Of a DNA stretch of 64,000 nucleotides, positions 44,978 to 53,722 are shown in pieces. Under the pieces are notes generated by a model that was not told the origin of the DNA, did not search any database, and was given only the letters and a program-made list of their open reading frames with translations. The DNA comes from DASSNR01 sp036278935. GTDB lineage: Bacteria; Gemmatimonadota; Gemmatimonadetes; Gemmatimonadales; Gemmatimonadaceae. The stretch lies in NCBI GenBank assembly GCA_036278935.1, contig DASUKA010000035.1:1-64000 (forward strand), written 5' to 3'. The position numbers and the translations under genes are program-made. Numbering within the stretch: position 1 is the stretch's first letter; each line of letters opens with the position of its first letter.

Positions 44978-45920
44978 GAATGAGATCGTCGATAATGGTT
45001 TCGAGGGAGTGCTCGGGGGCCCAGCCGGTGGCCGTGCGGAGCTTGCTGGCGTCGCCCACCAGCACGGGAACATCGGCCGGCCGGACGAGCGCCGGATCGC
45101 TCTCCAATTTCGCATCCACGCCCGTGAGAGCAAGCACGCGCGCGGCAATGGTGGCGACGTCCACGCCTACCCCGCTCGCAATGTTGTAGCACTCGCCCGG
45201 CACCCCCTGCGTCGCAAGGAGCAGATAGGCCCGCACCACGTCCGCGACATGGAGTAGATCGCGCACCGGAGTGGTATTTCCGAGTGAGAGCGCCGGTGCC
45301 CAGGCGTCGCGCTGCGCCAGCGCTCGCACGACCAGCGCCGGCAGCAGAAATCGATCTGCCTGCCCCGCCCCGCTGTGATTGAATGGGCGGGTGGCCACCA
45401 CGCGAACGCCGTCGTGCCGGAACGCCTCTAGCGCCACGATCTCCTGGGCCGCCTTCGATGCACCGTAGACGGAGACGGGGAGCTGGGCCGCGCTCTCGTC
45501 CAGCGGCATCTCCTGCGCGTCGTGCCGCCCGTACTGCTCGGCGCTGCCGACGATCACCACACAAGGGTCCAGCACGCCGGCCGCGCGTCGGCGCTGCACA
45601 CCGGCCAGCAGACGGGCGGCAGCAATCACATTCACGTCGAGCGCGGCGCCAGGATCCGCGGTGGCCGCCGGCACGTAGGACACGCCGGCCAGGTGAAAGA
45701 TCGCATCCGGCAGGCTCGCCTCGAGTGCGCGGTCGAGCTCTTCGGAGCGCCGCACGTCGGTCGTGAGCCAGCGAACACTCCGTCGCTCCTCCAGCGAGAG
45801 CGCGCCACGCGGCACAACATCACCCAGCACAGTTCCAGTCACCTGCCATCCCTCATGCAGCAACGCCTGGCACAGCCACTGCCCGACGAAACCGGCTGCG
45901 CCAGTCACCAGCGCGCGCAT
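44961..45920 (-). CDS. GDP-6-deoxy-D-mannose reductase-like epimerase/dehydratase
   Basis: The 319-residue short-chain dehydrogenase has VTGAAGFVGQWLCQAL, FHLAGVSYVPAA, VGSAEQYG, SVYGASKAAQE (Tyr-x3-Lys) and the RPFNHSGAGQ segment. The last is characteristic of Rmd, which reduces GDP-4-keto-6-deoxymannose to GDP-D-rhamnose. It follows gmd by 3 bases, which fits that pathway, although an alternative deoxyhexose product cannot be excluded. It overlaps carB by 17 bases. Confidence 0.85.
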   Translation of the reverse strand: MRALVTGAAGFVGQWLCQALLHEGWQVTGTVLGDVVPRGALSLEERRSVRWLTTDVRRSEELDRALEASLPDAIFHLAGVSYVPAATADPGAALDVNVIAAARLLAGVQRRRAAGVLDPCVVIVGSAEQYGRHDAQEMPLDESAAQLPVSVYGASKAAQEIVALEAFRHDGVRVVATRPFNHSGAGQADRFLLPALVVRALAQRDAWAPALSLGNTTPVRDLLHVADVVRAYLLLATQGVPGECYNIASGVGVDVATIAARVLALTGVDAKLESDPALVRPADVPVLVGDASKLRTATGWAPEHSLETIIDDLIRAATH

Positions 45921-45923
45921 CGT

Positions 45924-46889
45924 CTACTGGTGCGCTCCGTGCCGCGCCAGATCGGCTTCGACCATCATCTCGATCAGGTCGCGGAACCCCACCGTGGGAT
46001 GCCACCCGAGCTCCGAGTTGGCTCGGCGCGGATCAGCCACCAGCAGGTCCACCTCGGCCGGGCGGAAGAAGCGCTGGTCCTGCACCACGAACTCCCGGTA
46101 GTCGAGCCCCACGGCACCGAACGCGATCTCGCACAGCTCCCGCACCGAGCGCGTCTGACCCGTCCCGATCACGTAGTCGCGTGGCTCATCCTGCTGGAGC
46201 ATACGCCACATGGCGTCCACGTAATCCCCGGCGAAGCCCCAGTCGCGACGCGCATCCAGGTTTCCCAGACGGAGATCGCGCTGGAGGCCGAGTTTGATGC
46301 GGGTAGCACCGTTGGTGACCTTGCGCGTCACGAACTCAAGCCCGCGCCGCGGGCTCTCGTGATTGAAGAGGATGCCCGAGACGGCATACAGCCCGTAGCT
46401 CTCTCGATAGTTCACGGTGATCCAGTGCCCGTACACCTTGGCCACCCCGTAGGGGGAGCGCGGATAGAATGGCGTGCTCTCGCTCTGCGGCGATTCGACG
46501 ACCTTCCCGAACATCTCGCTGGAGCTAGCCTGGTACACGCGCGCGCCCGGCGCCGCCTTCCGCACCGCCTCCAGCACCCGAGTCACACCGAGTGCCGTGA
46601 ACTCGCCCGTGAGCACGGGCTGCGTCCAGGAGGTCTGCACGAAGCTCTGCGCAGCGAGGTTGTATACCTCAGTGGGCTCCGCCGCGGCGAGCGCCTCCAC
46701 GAGGGAATGCTGATCGAGCAGGTCGGCCGAAACGAGCTCCACGCGATCCACCAGATGCGCGATCCGTTCATACGGCGTGGTCGAGCTGCGCCGGACAACC
46801 CCGACGACGCGGTATCCCTTGTCGAGCAGCAGCTCGGCCAGATAGGAGCCGTCCTGGCCGGTAATTCCGGTAATCAGCGCGGTGGGCAT
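45924..46889 (-). CDS. gmd: GDP-mannose 4,6-dehydratase
   Basis: The 321-residue enzyme converts GDP-mannose to GDP-4-keto-6-deoxymannose. It has ALITGITGQDGSYLAELLLDKGY, RRSSTTPYERI, NLAAQSFVQTSW, ASSSEMFG, SPYGVAKVYGHW and NHESPRRGLEFVTRKVTNG, all signature Gmd sequence. The start at 46889 is the first conserved Met; the frame extends further upstream through the terminator. It is the first gene after the ribosomal operon terminator. Confidence 0.96.
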   Translation of the reverse strand: MPTALITGITGQDGSYLAELLLDKGYRVVGVVRRSSTTPYERIAHLVDRVELVSADLLDQHSLVEALAAAEPTEVYNLAAQSFVQTSWTQPVLTGEFTALGVTRVLEAVRKAAPGARVYQASSSEMFGKVVESPQSESTPFYPRSPYGVAKVYGHWITVNYRESYGLYAVSGILFNHESPRRGLEFVTRKVTNGATRIKLGLQRDLRLGNLDARRDWGFAGDYVDAMWRMLQQDEPRDYVIGTGQTRSVRELCEIAFGAVGLDYREFVVQDQRFFRPAEVDLLVADPRRANSELGWHPTVGFRDLIEMMVEADLARHGAHQ

Positions 46890-46918
46890 GTGAGAGTCGA
46901 TCCAGTCCTTCCCTGATG

Positions 46919-46947
46919 AAAGAAAAGGGAGCCCCAATGAGCTCCCC
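46919..46947 (-). terminator. Intrinsic terminator of the ribosomal alpha operon
   Basis: On the minus strand GGGAGC pairs with GCTCCC across an 8-base loop and is followed directly by TTTTCTTT. This is the only textbook hairpin plus T-tract in the window. It lies 34 bases after the rpmB stop. Confidence 0.9.
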
Positions 46948-46980
46948 GTCCAGGTGACCCAGCGATCGGCGCGTGCTCGT

Positions 46981-47199
46981 TCACGCGACTTGCTGACCGC
47001 GCGGTGCGCGCTGGATCCGACCTGCTTTGAGACACCGTGTGCAGACGCGTACTTTCGTGACCTTACCATCCACGAGAATGCGGGCCACTTGCAAATTCGG
47101 CTTCCAGACGCGGCGGGTGCGGTTGTTGGCGTGGGACACGTTGTTCCCGAACACCACGCCCTTCCCGCAGACGTAGCAGCGCTTGCTCGGCTTGGTCAT
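46981..47199 (-). CDS. rpmB: 50S ribosomal protein L28
   Basis: The 72-residue protein has two CxxC pairs (CYVCGKG near the start, CTRCLKAG near the end) that bind zinc in the C+ type of L28. NNVSHANNRTRRVWKPNLQ and VRVCTRC are conserved. It ends the alpha-operon run four bases after the rplQ stop and precedes the terminator. rpmB is usually elsewhere (with rpmG), so its place here is slightly unusual. Confidence 0.95.
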   Translation of the reverse strand: MTKPSKRCYVCGKGVVFGNNVSHANNRTRRVWKPNLQVARILVDGKVTKVRVCTRCLKAGRIQRAPRGQQVA

Positions 47200-47203
47200 G
47201 CGA

Positions 47204-47560
47204 TCATCCCTCGATCAATTCAATGCGCGCCATCTCCGCCCCGTCACCCTTTCGGTGCCCGGTCTTGAGAATGCGCGTGTAGCCCCCGGGCCGCGTGGTG
47301 TACCGCGGTCCGATCTCGTGAAACAGCTTGTCCGCCGTCTCCCGCTTCTGAATGTGCCGGCCAGCCAGCCGCCGAGCATGCAGCGTTCCGCTGCGGGCTT
47401 TGGTGATCAGCTTCTCGACAAACGGGCGCAACTCCTTTGCCTTGGCTTCCGTCGTCTCGATCGCGCCGTGCTCGATGAGCGACGAAGCGAGGCCGCGCAT
47501 GAGCGCGAGCTTCTGTTCACTGGTGCGCCGGAGCTGGCGCCCCGCGCGTCGATGGCGCAT
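47204..47560 (-). CDS. rplQ: 50S ribosomal protein L17
   Basis: The 118-residue protein begins MRHRRAGRQLRRTSEQKLALMRGLASSLIEHGAIETTEAKAKELR, the standard L17 start, and ends GYTRILKTGHRKGDGAEMARIELI. It follows rpoA by 5 bases, the normal alpha-operon order. L17 binds 23S rRNA near the exit tunnel. Confidence 0.97.
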   Translation of the reverse strand: MRHRRAGRQLRRTSEQKLALMRGLASSLIEHGAIETTEAKAKELRPFVEKLITKARSGTLHARRLAGRHIQKRETADKLFHEIGPRYTTRPGGYTRILKTGHRKGDGAEMARIELIEG

Positions 47561-47565
47561 GGATG

Positions 47566-48633
47566 TTATTCCTCCTCGTCAGGCGCTTGGGCGGCGGCAC
47601 GGCTCGGGGGTGTTCCCCAGTCGGTCACCCGGATCCCTTCGGGCGACACTTCGTAGCGCATACCGAAGTTCAGCCCCTCACGCTCCAACAGGTCCGCGAT
47701 TTCCTGGAGCGATTTCTTCCCGAAATTCTTGACATCCAGCATCTGCCCTTCGGTCTGCCGAACGAGGTCGCCCAGTGTGCGGATATCGGAGTTCTTGAGC
47801 GAGTTCACCGAGCGTACGGAGAGCTCCATCTCGTCGATGGGCATCTTGAACAACTGCTGCAGCTTGGCGCCGTCTGGGGCGTGCTCTGTGCCGGCCTCAA
47901 CCGGCCCCACAGCATGGGAGCCGAAGTTGGCGAAGAACTGGAAGTGTGCCTGCGTGAGCGCGGCCGCGTAGCTCACCGCTTCTTCCGGCGTGATCGTGCC
48001 GTTGGTTTCCACCGTGAGCGTGAGGCGATCGTAGTCCGTGCGCTGCCCGACGCGCGTCTCCGCCACCGAGAAATTCGCGCGCTTGACCGGATTGTAGATG
48101 GCGTCGATCCGGACCAGATCCACTGGCAGCCCCTTCTCCAACGGATGCTGATCCGCCTCGACGTACCCGCGTCCGCGATTCACGTACAGGTCGACGGCGA
48201 TGTCGCGATCATCCTGGAGCGTGAACAGGTGGTGGGAGGGGTCCACCACCTGCAGATTCGCCGATGGCTGGATGTCGGCGGCGGTGACGGGACCACTCTC
48301 ACTCTTGCGGATCCGGGCGATCGTGCCCTCGCTCTCCCCGGCCGAGAGCACCAGCGCCAACGTCTTCATATTCCCGATGATCTGGTGGACGTCCTCCACG
48401 ACGCCGGGGATGGTCTGGTGTTCGTGCACCACGCCATCAATGTGGAAGGCCCAGACCGCCGCCCCCGGGAGCGAGGATAGCAGCATGCGCCGCATGGCGT
48501 TGCCCAGGGTGTGGCCGAAGCCACGCTCGAGCGGCTGCATGCGGAACTCCGCGAGGTCGGGATTGTCCTCGCGCTTGGTGGCCTCTACCAGCTGCGGGCG
48601 CACGAGCCCGCTCAGATCGATTGTCGTAGCCAT
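47566..48633 (-). CDS. rpoA: DNA-directed RNA polymerase subunit alpha
   Basis: The 355-residue alpha subunit has an N-terminal dimerisation domain (FRMQPLERGFGHTLGNAMRRMLLSSLPGAAV), an acidic middle, and a C-terminal DNA- and activator-binding domain (VNSLKNSDIRTLGDLVRQTEGQML, KNFGKKSLQEI). GAGGTG precedes the ATG. A 120-base structured gap separates it from rpsD, unlike the tight packing of the rest of the operon. Confidence 0.98.
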   Translation of the reverse strand: MATTIDLSGLVRPQLVEATKREDNPDLAEFRMQPLERGFGHTLGNAMRRMLLSSLPGAAVWAFHIDGVVHEHQTIPGVVEDVHQIIGNMKTLALVLSAGESEGTIARIRKSESGPVTAADIQPSANLQVVDPSHHLFTLQDDRDIAVDLYVNRGRGYVEADQHPLEKGLPVDLVRIDAIYNPVKRANFSVAETRVGQRTDYDRLTLTVETNGTITPEEAVSYAAALTQAHFQFFANFGSHAVGPVEAGTEHAPDGAKLQQLFKMPIDEMELSVRSVNSLKNSDIRTLGDLVRQTEGQMLDVKNFGKKSLQEIADLLEREGLNFGMRYEVSPEGIRVTDWGTPPSRAAAQAPDEEE

Positions 48634-48691
48634 GAGTCTGACACCTCGTGTGGTCCAACCGGAGCGGCGCTCCGGCGACGCCTCACCCCGC

Positions 48692-48726
48692 CCCTAACGC
48701 GCGGTGAGCCCGTGTGGGAGTTAGGG
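48692..48726 (-). promoter_or_regulatory. Stem-loop in the rpsD-rpoA intercistronic region
   Basis: CCCTAAC and its complement (48692-48698, 48720-48726) close a 21-base loop, giving a 7-bp stem on either strand. It lies between rpsD and rpoA. Function unproven; possible attenuation, processing or regulatory site. Confidence 0.45.
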
Positions 48727-48737
48727 TCCCGACCAGC

Positions 48738-48752
48738 CGCGGCACTGCCGCG
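48738..48752 (-). terminator. Hairpin directly after rpsD
   Basis: CGCGGC and GCCGCG (6-bp arms, 3-base loop) lie one base beyond the rpsD stop. No T-tract follows. A partial terminator or mRNA processing/protecting stem is possible. Confidence 0.4.
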
Positions 48753-48753
48753 C

Positions 48754-49386
<633 letters not shown>

Positions 49387-49389
49387 GGC

Positions 49390-49779
49390 TCAGACCCTCC
49401 GCCGCTTGGGGGGACGGCACCCATTATGTGGAATGGGCGTGACGTCCTTGATGGAGCGCACCTGCAGGCCCGCCGCCGAGAGCGCTTGAATGGCCGATTC
49501 GCGCCCGCTGCCCGGGCCTTGCACCCGCACGTGCACCCGCTTCATGCCAAGCGAGAGCGCCTCGCGCGCGCACGCCTCAGCCGCAACCGTGGCCGCGAAG
49601 GGCGTGGACTTCTTGGAGCCCTTGAACCCCGCCTTGCCGGAGGAGGCCCATGCCACAGCGTTGCCGTGCACGTCCGTGATCGTGATAGTCGTATTGTTGA
49701 ACGTCGCGTTCACGTGCGCGATCCCTTCCGCATCGACGGAGCGCTTCTTTTTCGTCGAGCCGGTCTTTGCCGTCGCCAT
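49390..49779 (-). CDS. rpsK: 30S ribosomal protein S11
   Basis: The 129-residue protein has the conserved GIAHVNATFNNTTITITDVHGN, SSGKAGFKGSKKSTPFAA and the C-terminal KDVTPIPHNGCRPPKRRRV. It forms the 30S platform with S6/S18 and helix 45. Its ATG shares a base with the rpsM stop (TAATG). Confidence 0.98.
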   Translation of the reverse strand: MATAKTGSTKKKRSVDAEGIAHVNATFNNTTITITDVHGNAVAWASSGKAGFKGSKKSTPFAATVAAEACAREALSLGMKRVHVRVQGPGSGRESAIQALSAAGLQVRSIKDVTPIPHNGCRPPKRRRV

Positions 49780-50156
49780 TACTTGGTCACCTTCTTCTTG
49801 CCGGCAATCGCGCGGCGTGGTCCCTTCTTGGTACGGGCATTCGTGTGTGTCCGCTGCCCCCGAACCGGGAGGCCGCGCCGATGACGGATACCCCGATATG
49901 AGCCGATGTCCATCAATCGCTTGATGTTCATGGCCACTTCCGTGCGCAGCGCGCCTTCCACGCGGTAGTCACGCTCGATGGCCTGCCGCAACCGGTTGAC
50001 GTCGGCGTCCGACAGATCGCGGATGCGCAGGTCCGAGTTCACCCCCGTATCCGCGAGGATGCGGCGTGCGACCGCACGGCCGATCCCGTAGATGTACGTG
50101 AGCCCGATCTCGACCTTTTTGTCCCGTGGGAGATCGATACCAGCAATTCGTGCCAT
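49779..50156 (-). CDS. rpsM: 30S ribosomal protein S13
   Basis: The 125-residue protein begins MARIAGIDLPRDKKVEIGLTYIYGIGRAVA and ends with the GLPVRGQRTHTNARTKKGPRR tail that contacts the P-site tRNA. It follows rpmJ by 2 bases. Length and order are standard for the alpha operon. Confidence 0.98.
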   Translation of the reverse strand: MARIAGIDLPRDKKVEIGLTYIYGIGRAVARRILADTGVNSDLRIRDLSDADVNRLRQAIERDYRVEGALRTEVAMNIKRLMDIGSYRGIRHRRGLPVRGQRTHTNARTKKGPRRAIAGKKKVTK

Positions 50157-50158
50157 AG

Positions 50159-50275
50159 TCAGCCCTGCCGCTGCTTATGCTTCGGGTTGCGCTTGCAGAT
50201 GATGCGGGTCACGCCGTTCCGCTTGATCACCTTGCAATGCTCACAGATCGGCTTGACGCTACTCCGGACTTTCAC
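50159..50275 (-). CDS. rpmJ: 50S ribosomal protein L36
   Basis: The 38-residue protein reads MKVRSSVKPICEHCKVIKRN then GVTRIICKRNPKHKQRQG. Its zinc ligands are Cys11, Cys14, Cys27 and His33, the C+ form of L36. The start is GTG with GGAG about 5 bases upstream. It is the first gene of the alpha operon here; infA and the rest of the spc operon do not precede it, since the upstream gene is divergent. Confidence 0.93.
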   Translation of the reverse strand: MKVRSSVKPICEHCKVIKRNGVTRIICKRNPKHKQRQG

Positions 50276-50312
50276 ACGCGCTCCATGCTAAGGATTTCCG
50301 GTCCAGTCTTAT

Positions 50313-50341
50313 AGGATAACGGGGCGGCTGGTACGCTGCAA
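50313..50341 (-). promoter_or_regulatory. Candidate alpha-operon promoter
   Basis: On the minus strand TTGCAG (50341-50336) and TATCCT (50318-50313) are separated by 17 bases, 37 bases before the rpmJ GTG. Matches to consensus are 3 of 6 and 4 of 6. Confidence 0.45.
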
Positions 50342-50412
50342 GGGGCGCCGGAGCGGCGAGCAACCGCGGCGCCGGCCCACCGGGAACCTGCACGCCCGCC
50401 TGAGATTTTTGC

Positions 50413-50418
50413 TATACT
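50413..50418 (+). promoter_or_regulatory. Candidate -10 box of the kinase-regulator pair
   Basis: TATACT (5 of 6 consensus) lies 39 bases before the kinase ATG at 50457. No clear -35 hexamer is seen at 17 bases. It would put the start of transcription about 32 bases upstream of the gene and rules out an earlier ATG inside the box. Confidence 0.45.
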
Positions 50419-50456
50419 GGCCACTCTCGGATCGCCACGTCGACGGATCTCCACGC

Positions 50457-51812
50457 ATGCGCTCCCCCACCGCAGGACCCCCACAGCCCGCAACTCCCCT
50501 GGCAGTCGACGTGCCCGTCGGGCATCCGGGGCATCCTGCGGATTCCGCGCACCAGTTGCTCGATGAGCGGCGCGACCAGGCCGAGCGCATGCTCAATGGC
50601 GTGCGGGCCCTTGTGCTCGTGCTGCTGGCGACGGCAGCGCTGGCATACGCGCCCCGCCTGCCCCCGGCGCTCAACCGCGCCAACGTCCTCGTGCTCGCGC
50701 CGATGCTCGTCTGGACCGCCGCACAGTACCGGCTGTTCTACGGGCAAGAGCGGCTGCCGGGCTGGCTCGCCGTGGTGAACCCGCTGGTGGACATCACCGC
50801 CGTCACGGTGATCATGGGGAGCTACGGCATGGTGTCGTCCGCGGCGCTGGCGCTCAAGAGCCCCATGTTCCTCGCCTATTTCGTCATCCTTGCCGCCCGG
50901 CCGATCGCGTCGTCGCAACGTAAGGCCGCCGCGTTGTCCGTGCTGGTCGTGCTCGAGTACAGCGCCCTCGCGGTGGTGCTCCTGGTCACCGGGCGCGCCA
51001 CCCTGGCCAGCACACCAATCGCCGCCAGTACGAGCCGCGCGATCTCTCCGCTGGACGAGGCGGCCAAGATCCTGTTTCTCGTTCTGGCTGGCGCGGTGGC
51101 CACCTACGCCACCTGGTGGCACGATCGGCTGGCGCGCAGCTATGACCACGCCGCCCGAGAACGCGAACAGATGGAGGTGCGGCTCGCCCACGTCAGCCTG
51201 GACCGGCTCAAGCTGCAGTTGCGCCCGCACTTTCTCTTCAACACCCTCAATACCATCACCGCCCTGATCGCGACGGATCCGCTGGCCGCCGAACGCGCCG
51301 TCGCGGGCCTGAGCGACCTGCTCCGCGTGTCGCTGCGCGACACCGGAGAGCAGGAAGTGGCCCTCGAGCACGAACTCGAGTTTCTGGAGCCCTACCTCGC
51401 CATCCAGCGGACGCGCTTCCCGGATCGGCTCTCCATTGGGTTGGCCATCGCCCCGGACACCCGCCCCGCGTTCGTCCCCAAGCTCATCCTGCAACCCCTG
51501 GTGGAAAACGCCATCCGGCATGGCATCGCCCCGCGCGCCGCGGCCGGTCGGGTGGAAATCTCCTCGCGGCTGGAGGACGGGATGCTCCATCTCCGCGTGA
51601 TGGACGATGGCATCGGCCTCCGCCGCTACGGCGAGACCGCGCCGGAGGAAGGGATCGGACTCAGCAACACACGCGCGCGGCTGCAATACTTGTATGGGTC
51701 CCGGCACCAACTGGTGCTCCGCCCGGGCCCCTTAGGAGGATGCGTGGTGGAGTTGAGCTTTCCCTTCCGTCTGCGCGCCAGCGTACCCCCCGCTCTGGAG
51801 GATCATCCGTGA
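50457..51812 (+). CDS. LytS-type sensor histidine kinase
   Basis: The 451-residue protein has six hydrophobic segments between about residues 45 and 215 (VRALVLVLLATAALA, VLVLAPMLVWTAA, WLAVVNPLVDITAVTVI, FLAYFVILAARPI, ALSVLVVLEYSALAVVLLV, ILFLVLAGAVATYATWW). A His_kinase domain follows, with phospho-acceptor His258 in LRPHFLFNTLNTITAL. The ATPase part has LILQPLVENAIRHGI and DDGIGL. This is the LytS/YehU class, which pairs with LytTR regulators. No extracytoplasmic sensor domain is seen, so the stimulus may be membrane-borne. Its stop overlaps the regulator start (GTGA). Confidence 0.9.
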   Translation: MRSPTAGPPQPATPLAVDVPVGHPGHPADSAHQLLDERRDQAERMLNGVRALVLVLLATAALAYAPRLPPALNRANVLVLAPMLVWTAAQYRLFYGQERLPGWLAVVNPLVDITAVTVIMGSYGMVSSAALALKSPMFLAYFVILAARPIASSQRKAAALSVLVVLEYSALAVVLLVTGRATLASTPIAASTSRAISPLDEAAKILFLVLAGAVATYATWWHDRLARSYDHAAREREQMEVRLAHVSLDRLKLQLRPHFLFNTLNTITALIATDPLAAERAVAGLSDLLRVSLRDTGEQEVALEHELEFLEPYLAIQRTRFPDRLSIGLAIAPDTRPAFVPKLILQPLVENAIRHGIAPRAAAGRVEISSRLEDGMLHLRVMDDGIGLRRYGETAPEEGIGLSNTRARLQYLYGSRHQLVLRPGPLGGCVVELSFPFRLRASVPPALEDHP

Positions 51813-52585
51813 CATCCCCGCTTCGCGCCCTCATCGTGGACGACGAGCCCCTCGCCCGCGTTCATATCCGCACCCTCCTCTCGGCGGAATCCGACATCGA
51901 GATCGCCGGCGAATGCGGTGACGGACGAGATGCCGTCGCTTCCATTCGCGCGCAGCATCCGGATCTCGTCTTTCTGGACATCCAGATGCCTGAACTCGAT
52001 GGTTTTCAGGTGGTCCAGGCCCTTGGGGGCGTCGATCCCATGCCCATGTTCATCTTCATCACGGCGCACGACGAATACGCGCTCGAGGCCTTCCGGTTCT
52101 ACGCCCTGGACTACCTGCTCAAGCCGGTCGACCGAGCGCGATTCCGCGAGACAGTCGCCCGAGCGCGAACGCTGCTCCGAAACGGGCATGCGCCCGCCGA
52201 TCAGGAGCAGCTCCAGGGACTTCTCGACCGGCTGGCCACGCGGCAACAGCAGGGTGAGCGACTGGCAGTGAAGACAGGAGGCCGCATCCTGTTTCTCCGG
52301 GTGCAGGATATCGATTGGATCGAATCGACGGACAACCATGTCCGGATTCATATGGGGCAGCAGGTCCATCGCGTTCGGGATACGCTCTCGCGACTCGAGC
52401 GGCGGCTGCCGCAGACCAAGTTCCTCCGGATTCACCGCTCGATCGTGGTGAATGCCAGTCGGATCAAGGAGCTACAGCCCTGGTTTCAGGGGGACTACGC
52501 GGTGATTCTGCTCGACGGCACGCAGCTCACCTCCGGACGGAGCTACCGGCGAAACATTCAGCGTCTGCTGGAGCAGGCGTCCTGA
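51809..52585 (+). CDS. LytTR-family response regulator
   Basis: The 258-residue protein has an N-terminal receiver (LIVDDEPLARVHIRTLL; phospho-acceptor Asp57 in VFLDIQMPELDGFQ; the conserved Lys in YLLKPVD) and a C-terminal LytTR DNA-binding domain from about residue 150 (LAVKTGGRILFLRVQDIDWIES, FLRIHRSIVVNASRIKELQPW). The GTG start is preceded by GGAGG. LytTR proteins bind paired direct repeats upstream of targets. The next four genes on the same strand are candidate targets, but this is untested. Confidence 0.93.
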   Translation: MTSPLRALIVDDEPLARVHIRTLLSAESDIEIAGECGDGRDAVASIRAQHPDLVFLDIQMPELDGFQVVQALGGVDPMPMFIFITAHDEYALEAFRFYALDYLLKPVDRARFRETVARARTLLRNGHAPADQEQLQGLLDRLATRQQQGERLAVKTGGRILFLRVQDIDWIESTDNHVRIHMGQQVHRVRDTLSRLERRLPQTKFLRIHRSIVVNASRIKELQPWFQGDYAVILLDGTQLTSGRSYRRNIQRLLEQAS

Positions 52586-52615
52586 GCGGGGGGCGGGACG
52601 GACCGCCGCAACGCC

Positions 52616-52643
52616 GGCCGAGCCTCGGCCCCAAGTCCCTTGG
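52616..52643 (+). terminator. Paired hairpins after the two-component genes
   Basis: Two short hairpins lie back to back 31-58 bases after the regulator stop: GGCCGA/TCGGCC at 52616-52630 and CCAAG/CTTGG at 52631-52643. No T-run follows. The rest of the 243-base gap (52586-52828) shows no ORF or RNA gene that I recognise. Confidence 0.4.
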
Positions 52644-52828
52644 CCCCGCAAATCATGACGTTCACCCCGAGAATCCAGCGGCTTGCCCCAGATTTGTTTC
52701 CCGGCCCGTAGACGGCGTCTAGCTTCCGGCGCGTTGGGCCCGCGCACCGCGCCGTCGAGGGCGCGAAGGGTGGCGCGTGGAACCCTGGATGAGCGACCGT
52801 TCGCGCGGCCGCGACGCGGAGTGCGTGC

Positions 52829-53716
52829 ATGAAGCGCGTGAGGTACATAGAATACATCGAGCGATGGATCGGGGCGCTGGTTGTCGTGGCCACCCTGCTG
52901 GCGCAGCCGGCGGCAGCCCAGTGCCGGCCGCCCGCGAATAGCAATGAGGCGAAGCTGCTGGCCTTCTACGAGGCTCCGCTCGCCTTCTCCTTCGCCACGC
53001 AACCGGAGCGCGTACCCGCCGGCACCATCCGGCTTGGCGCCGAGCTGTCGCCGATCCCTCAGCCCAGTGCAGCGATCGAGCAGACCGCCATCTGCTTTAC
53101 CAGCAAGACTGAGCACACGCGTCTTGCGCCGGTGTTCGCGCGTCCGCGCATCTCCGTCGCGCTTCCGGCGGGATTCGTCGTGGAAGCCAGCTACCTGCCA
53201 CCCCTGACCATCGCGGATGCACAGCCCAGTATCGGGAGCTTGGCGCTCTCCTATACGGACAAGCTGCCATTCGGCTCGCTGGCCCATCCGCTGCTCCTGA
53301 CGCTCCGGGCGCAGGGGACATTGGGCCGGGTGCACGGGCCCATCACCTGCGCATCATCCGAGCTGCAACGCTCCGACCCGTTGGCCCCATGCTACGGGAG
53401 CACGCCGTCGCGCGACACGTTCAAGCCGAACATGTTCGGCGCCGAAGGGGCGCTCGGCACCACCGGGCTCGACGGGCGCATCGGCGTCTACGCGGGCGCC
53501 GGGGTCATGTGGCTGCGTCCGCGCTTCCAGGTGGGGTTCACCGACGGGTCAGGCGTGGTAGACAGCACGCGGGTGGAGGTGAACCTCACGCGGGCGACCG
53601 TGTTTGGTGGGGCGACGTATTATCTGCCGCGCGCCTTCGACCTCTCGGCGCAGCTCTACGCCGTTCCAGCGGATGCCGTGACGTGGCGCTTCGGCGTCGG
53701 CTGGCGGTTCAAGTAG
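52829..53716 (+). CDS. Secreted beta-rich protein, possible outer-membrane barrel
   Basis: The 295-residue protein has a signal peptide (WIGALVVVATLLAQPAAA-Q). The mature part alternates polar and hydrophobic residues in strand-like runs (GTIRLGAELSPIP, RISVALPAGFVVEASYLPP, GRIGVYAGAGVMWLRPRFQVGF, FDLSAQLYAVPADAVTWRFGVGWRFK). The terminal Phe-Lys and the aromatic closing strand suit a barrel. Four cysteines are in the mature part (AQCRP, TAICF, PITCA, APCYG). GGAG precedes the ATG. It precedes a DoxX gene by 6 bases. No family can be named. Confidence 0.65.
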   Translation: MKRVRYIEYIERWIGALVVVATLLAQPAAAQCRPPANSNEAKLLAFYEAPLAFSFATQPERVPAGTIRLGAELSPIPQPSAAIEQTAICFTSKTEHTRLAPVFARPRISVALPAGFVVEASYLPPLTIADAQPSIGSLALSYTDKLPFGSLAHPLLLTLRAQGTLGRVHGPITCASSELQRSDPLAPCYGSTPSRDTFKPNMFGAEGALGTTGLDGRIGVYAGAGVMWLRPRFQVGFTDGSGVVDSTRVEVNLTRATVFGGATYYLPRAFDLSAQLYAVPADAVTWRFGVGWRFK

Positions 53717-53722
53717 GCTTAC

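Noticed and set aside
52586..52828. A LytTR direct-repeat site upstream of the envelope genes
   Set aside because: One GACGTTCAC-like unit is present, but I cannot find a matching second unit at the usual 21-22 base spacing.
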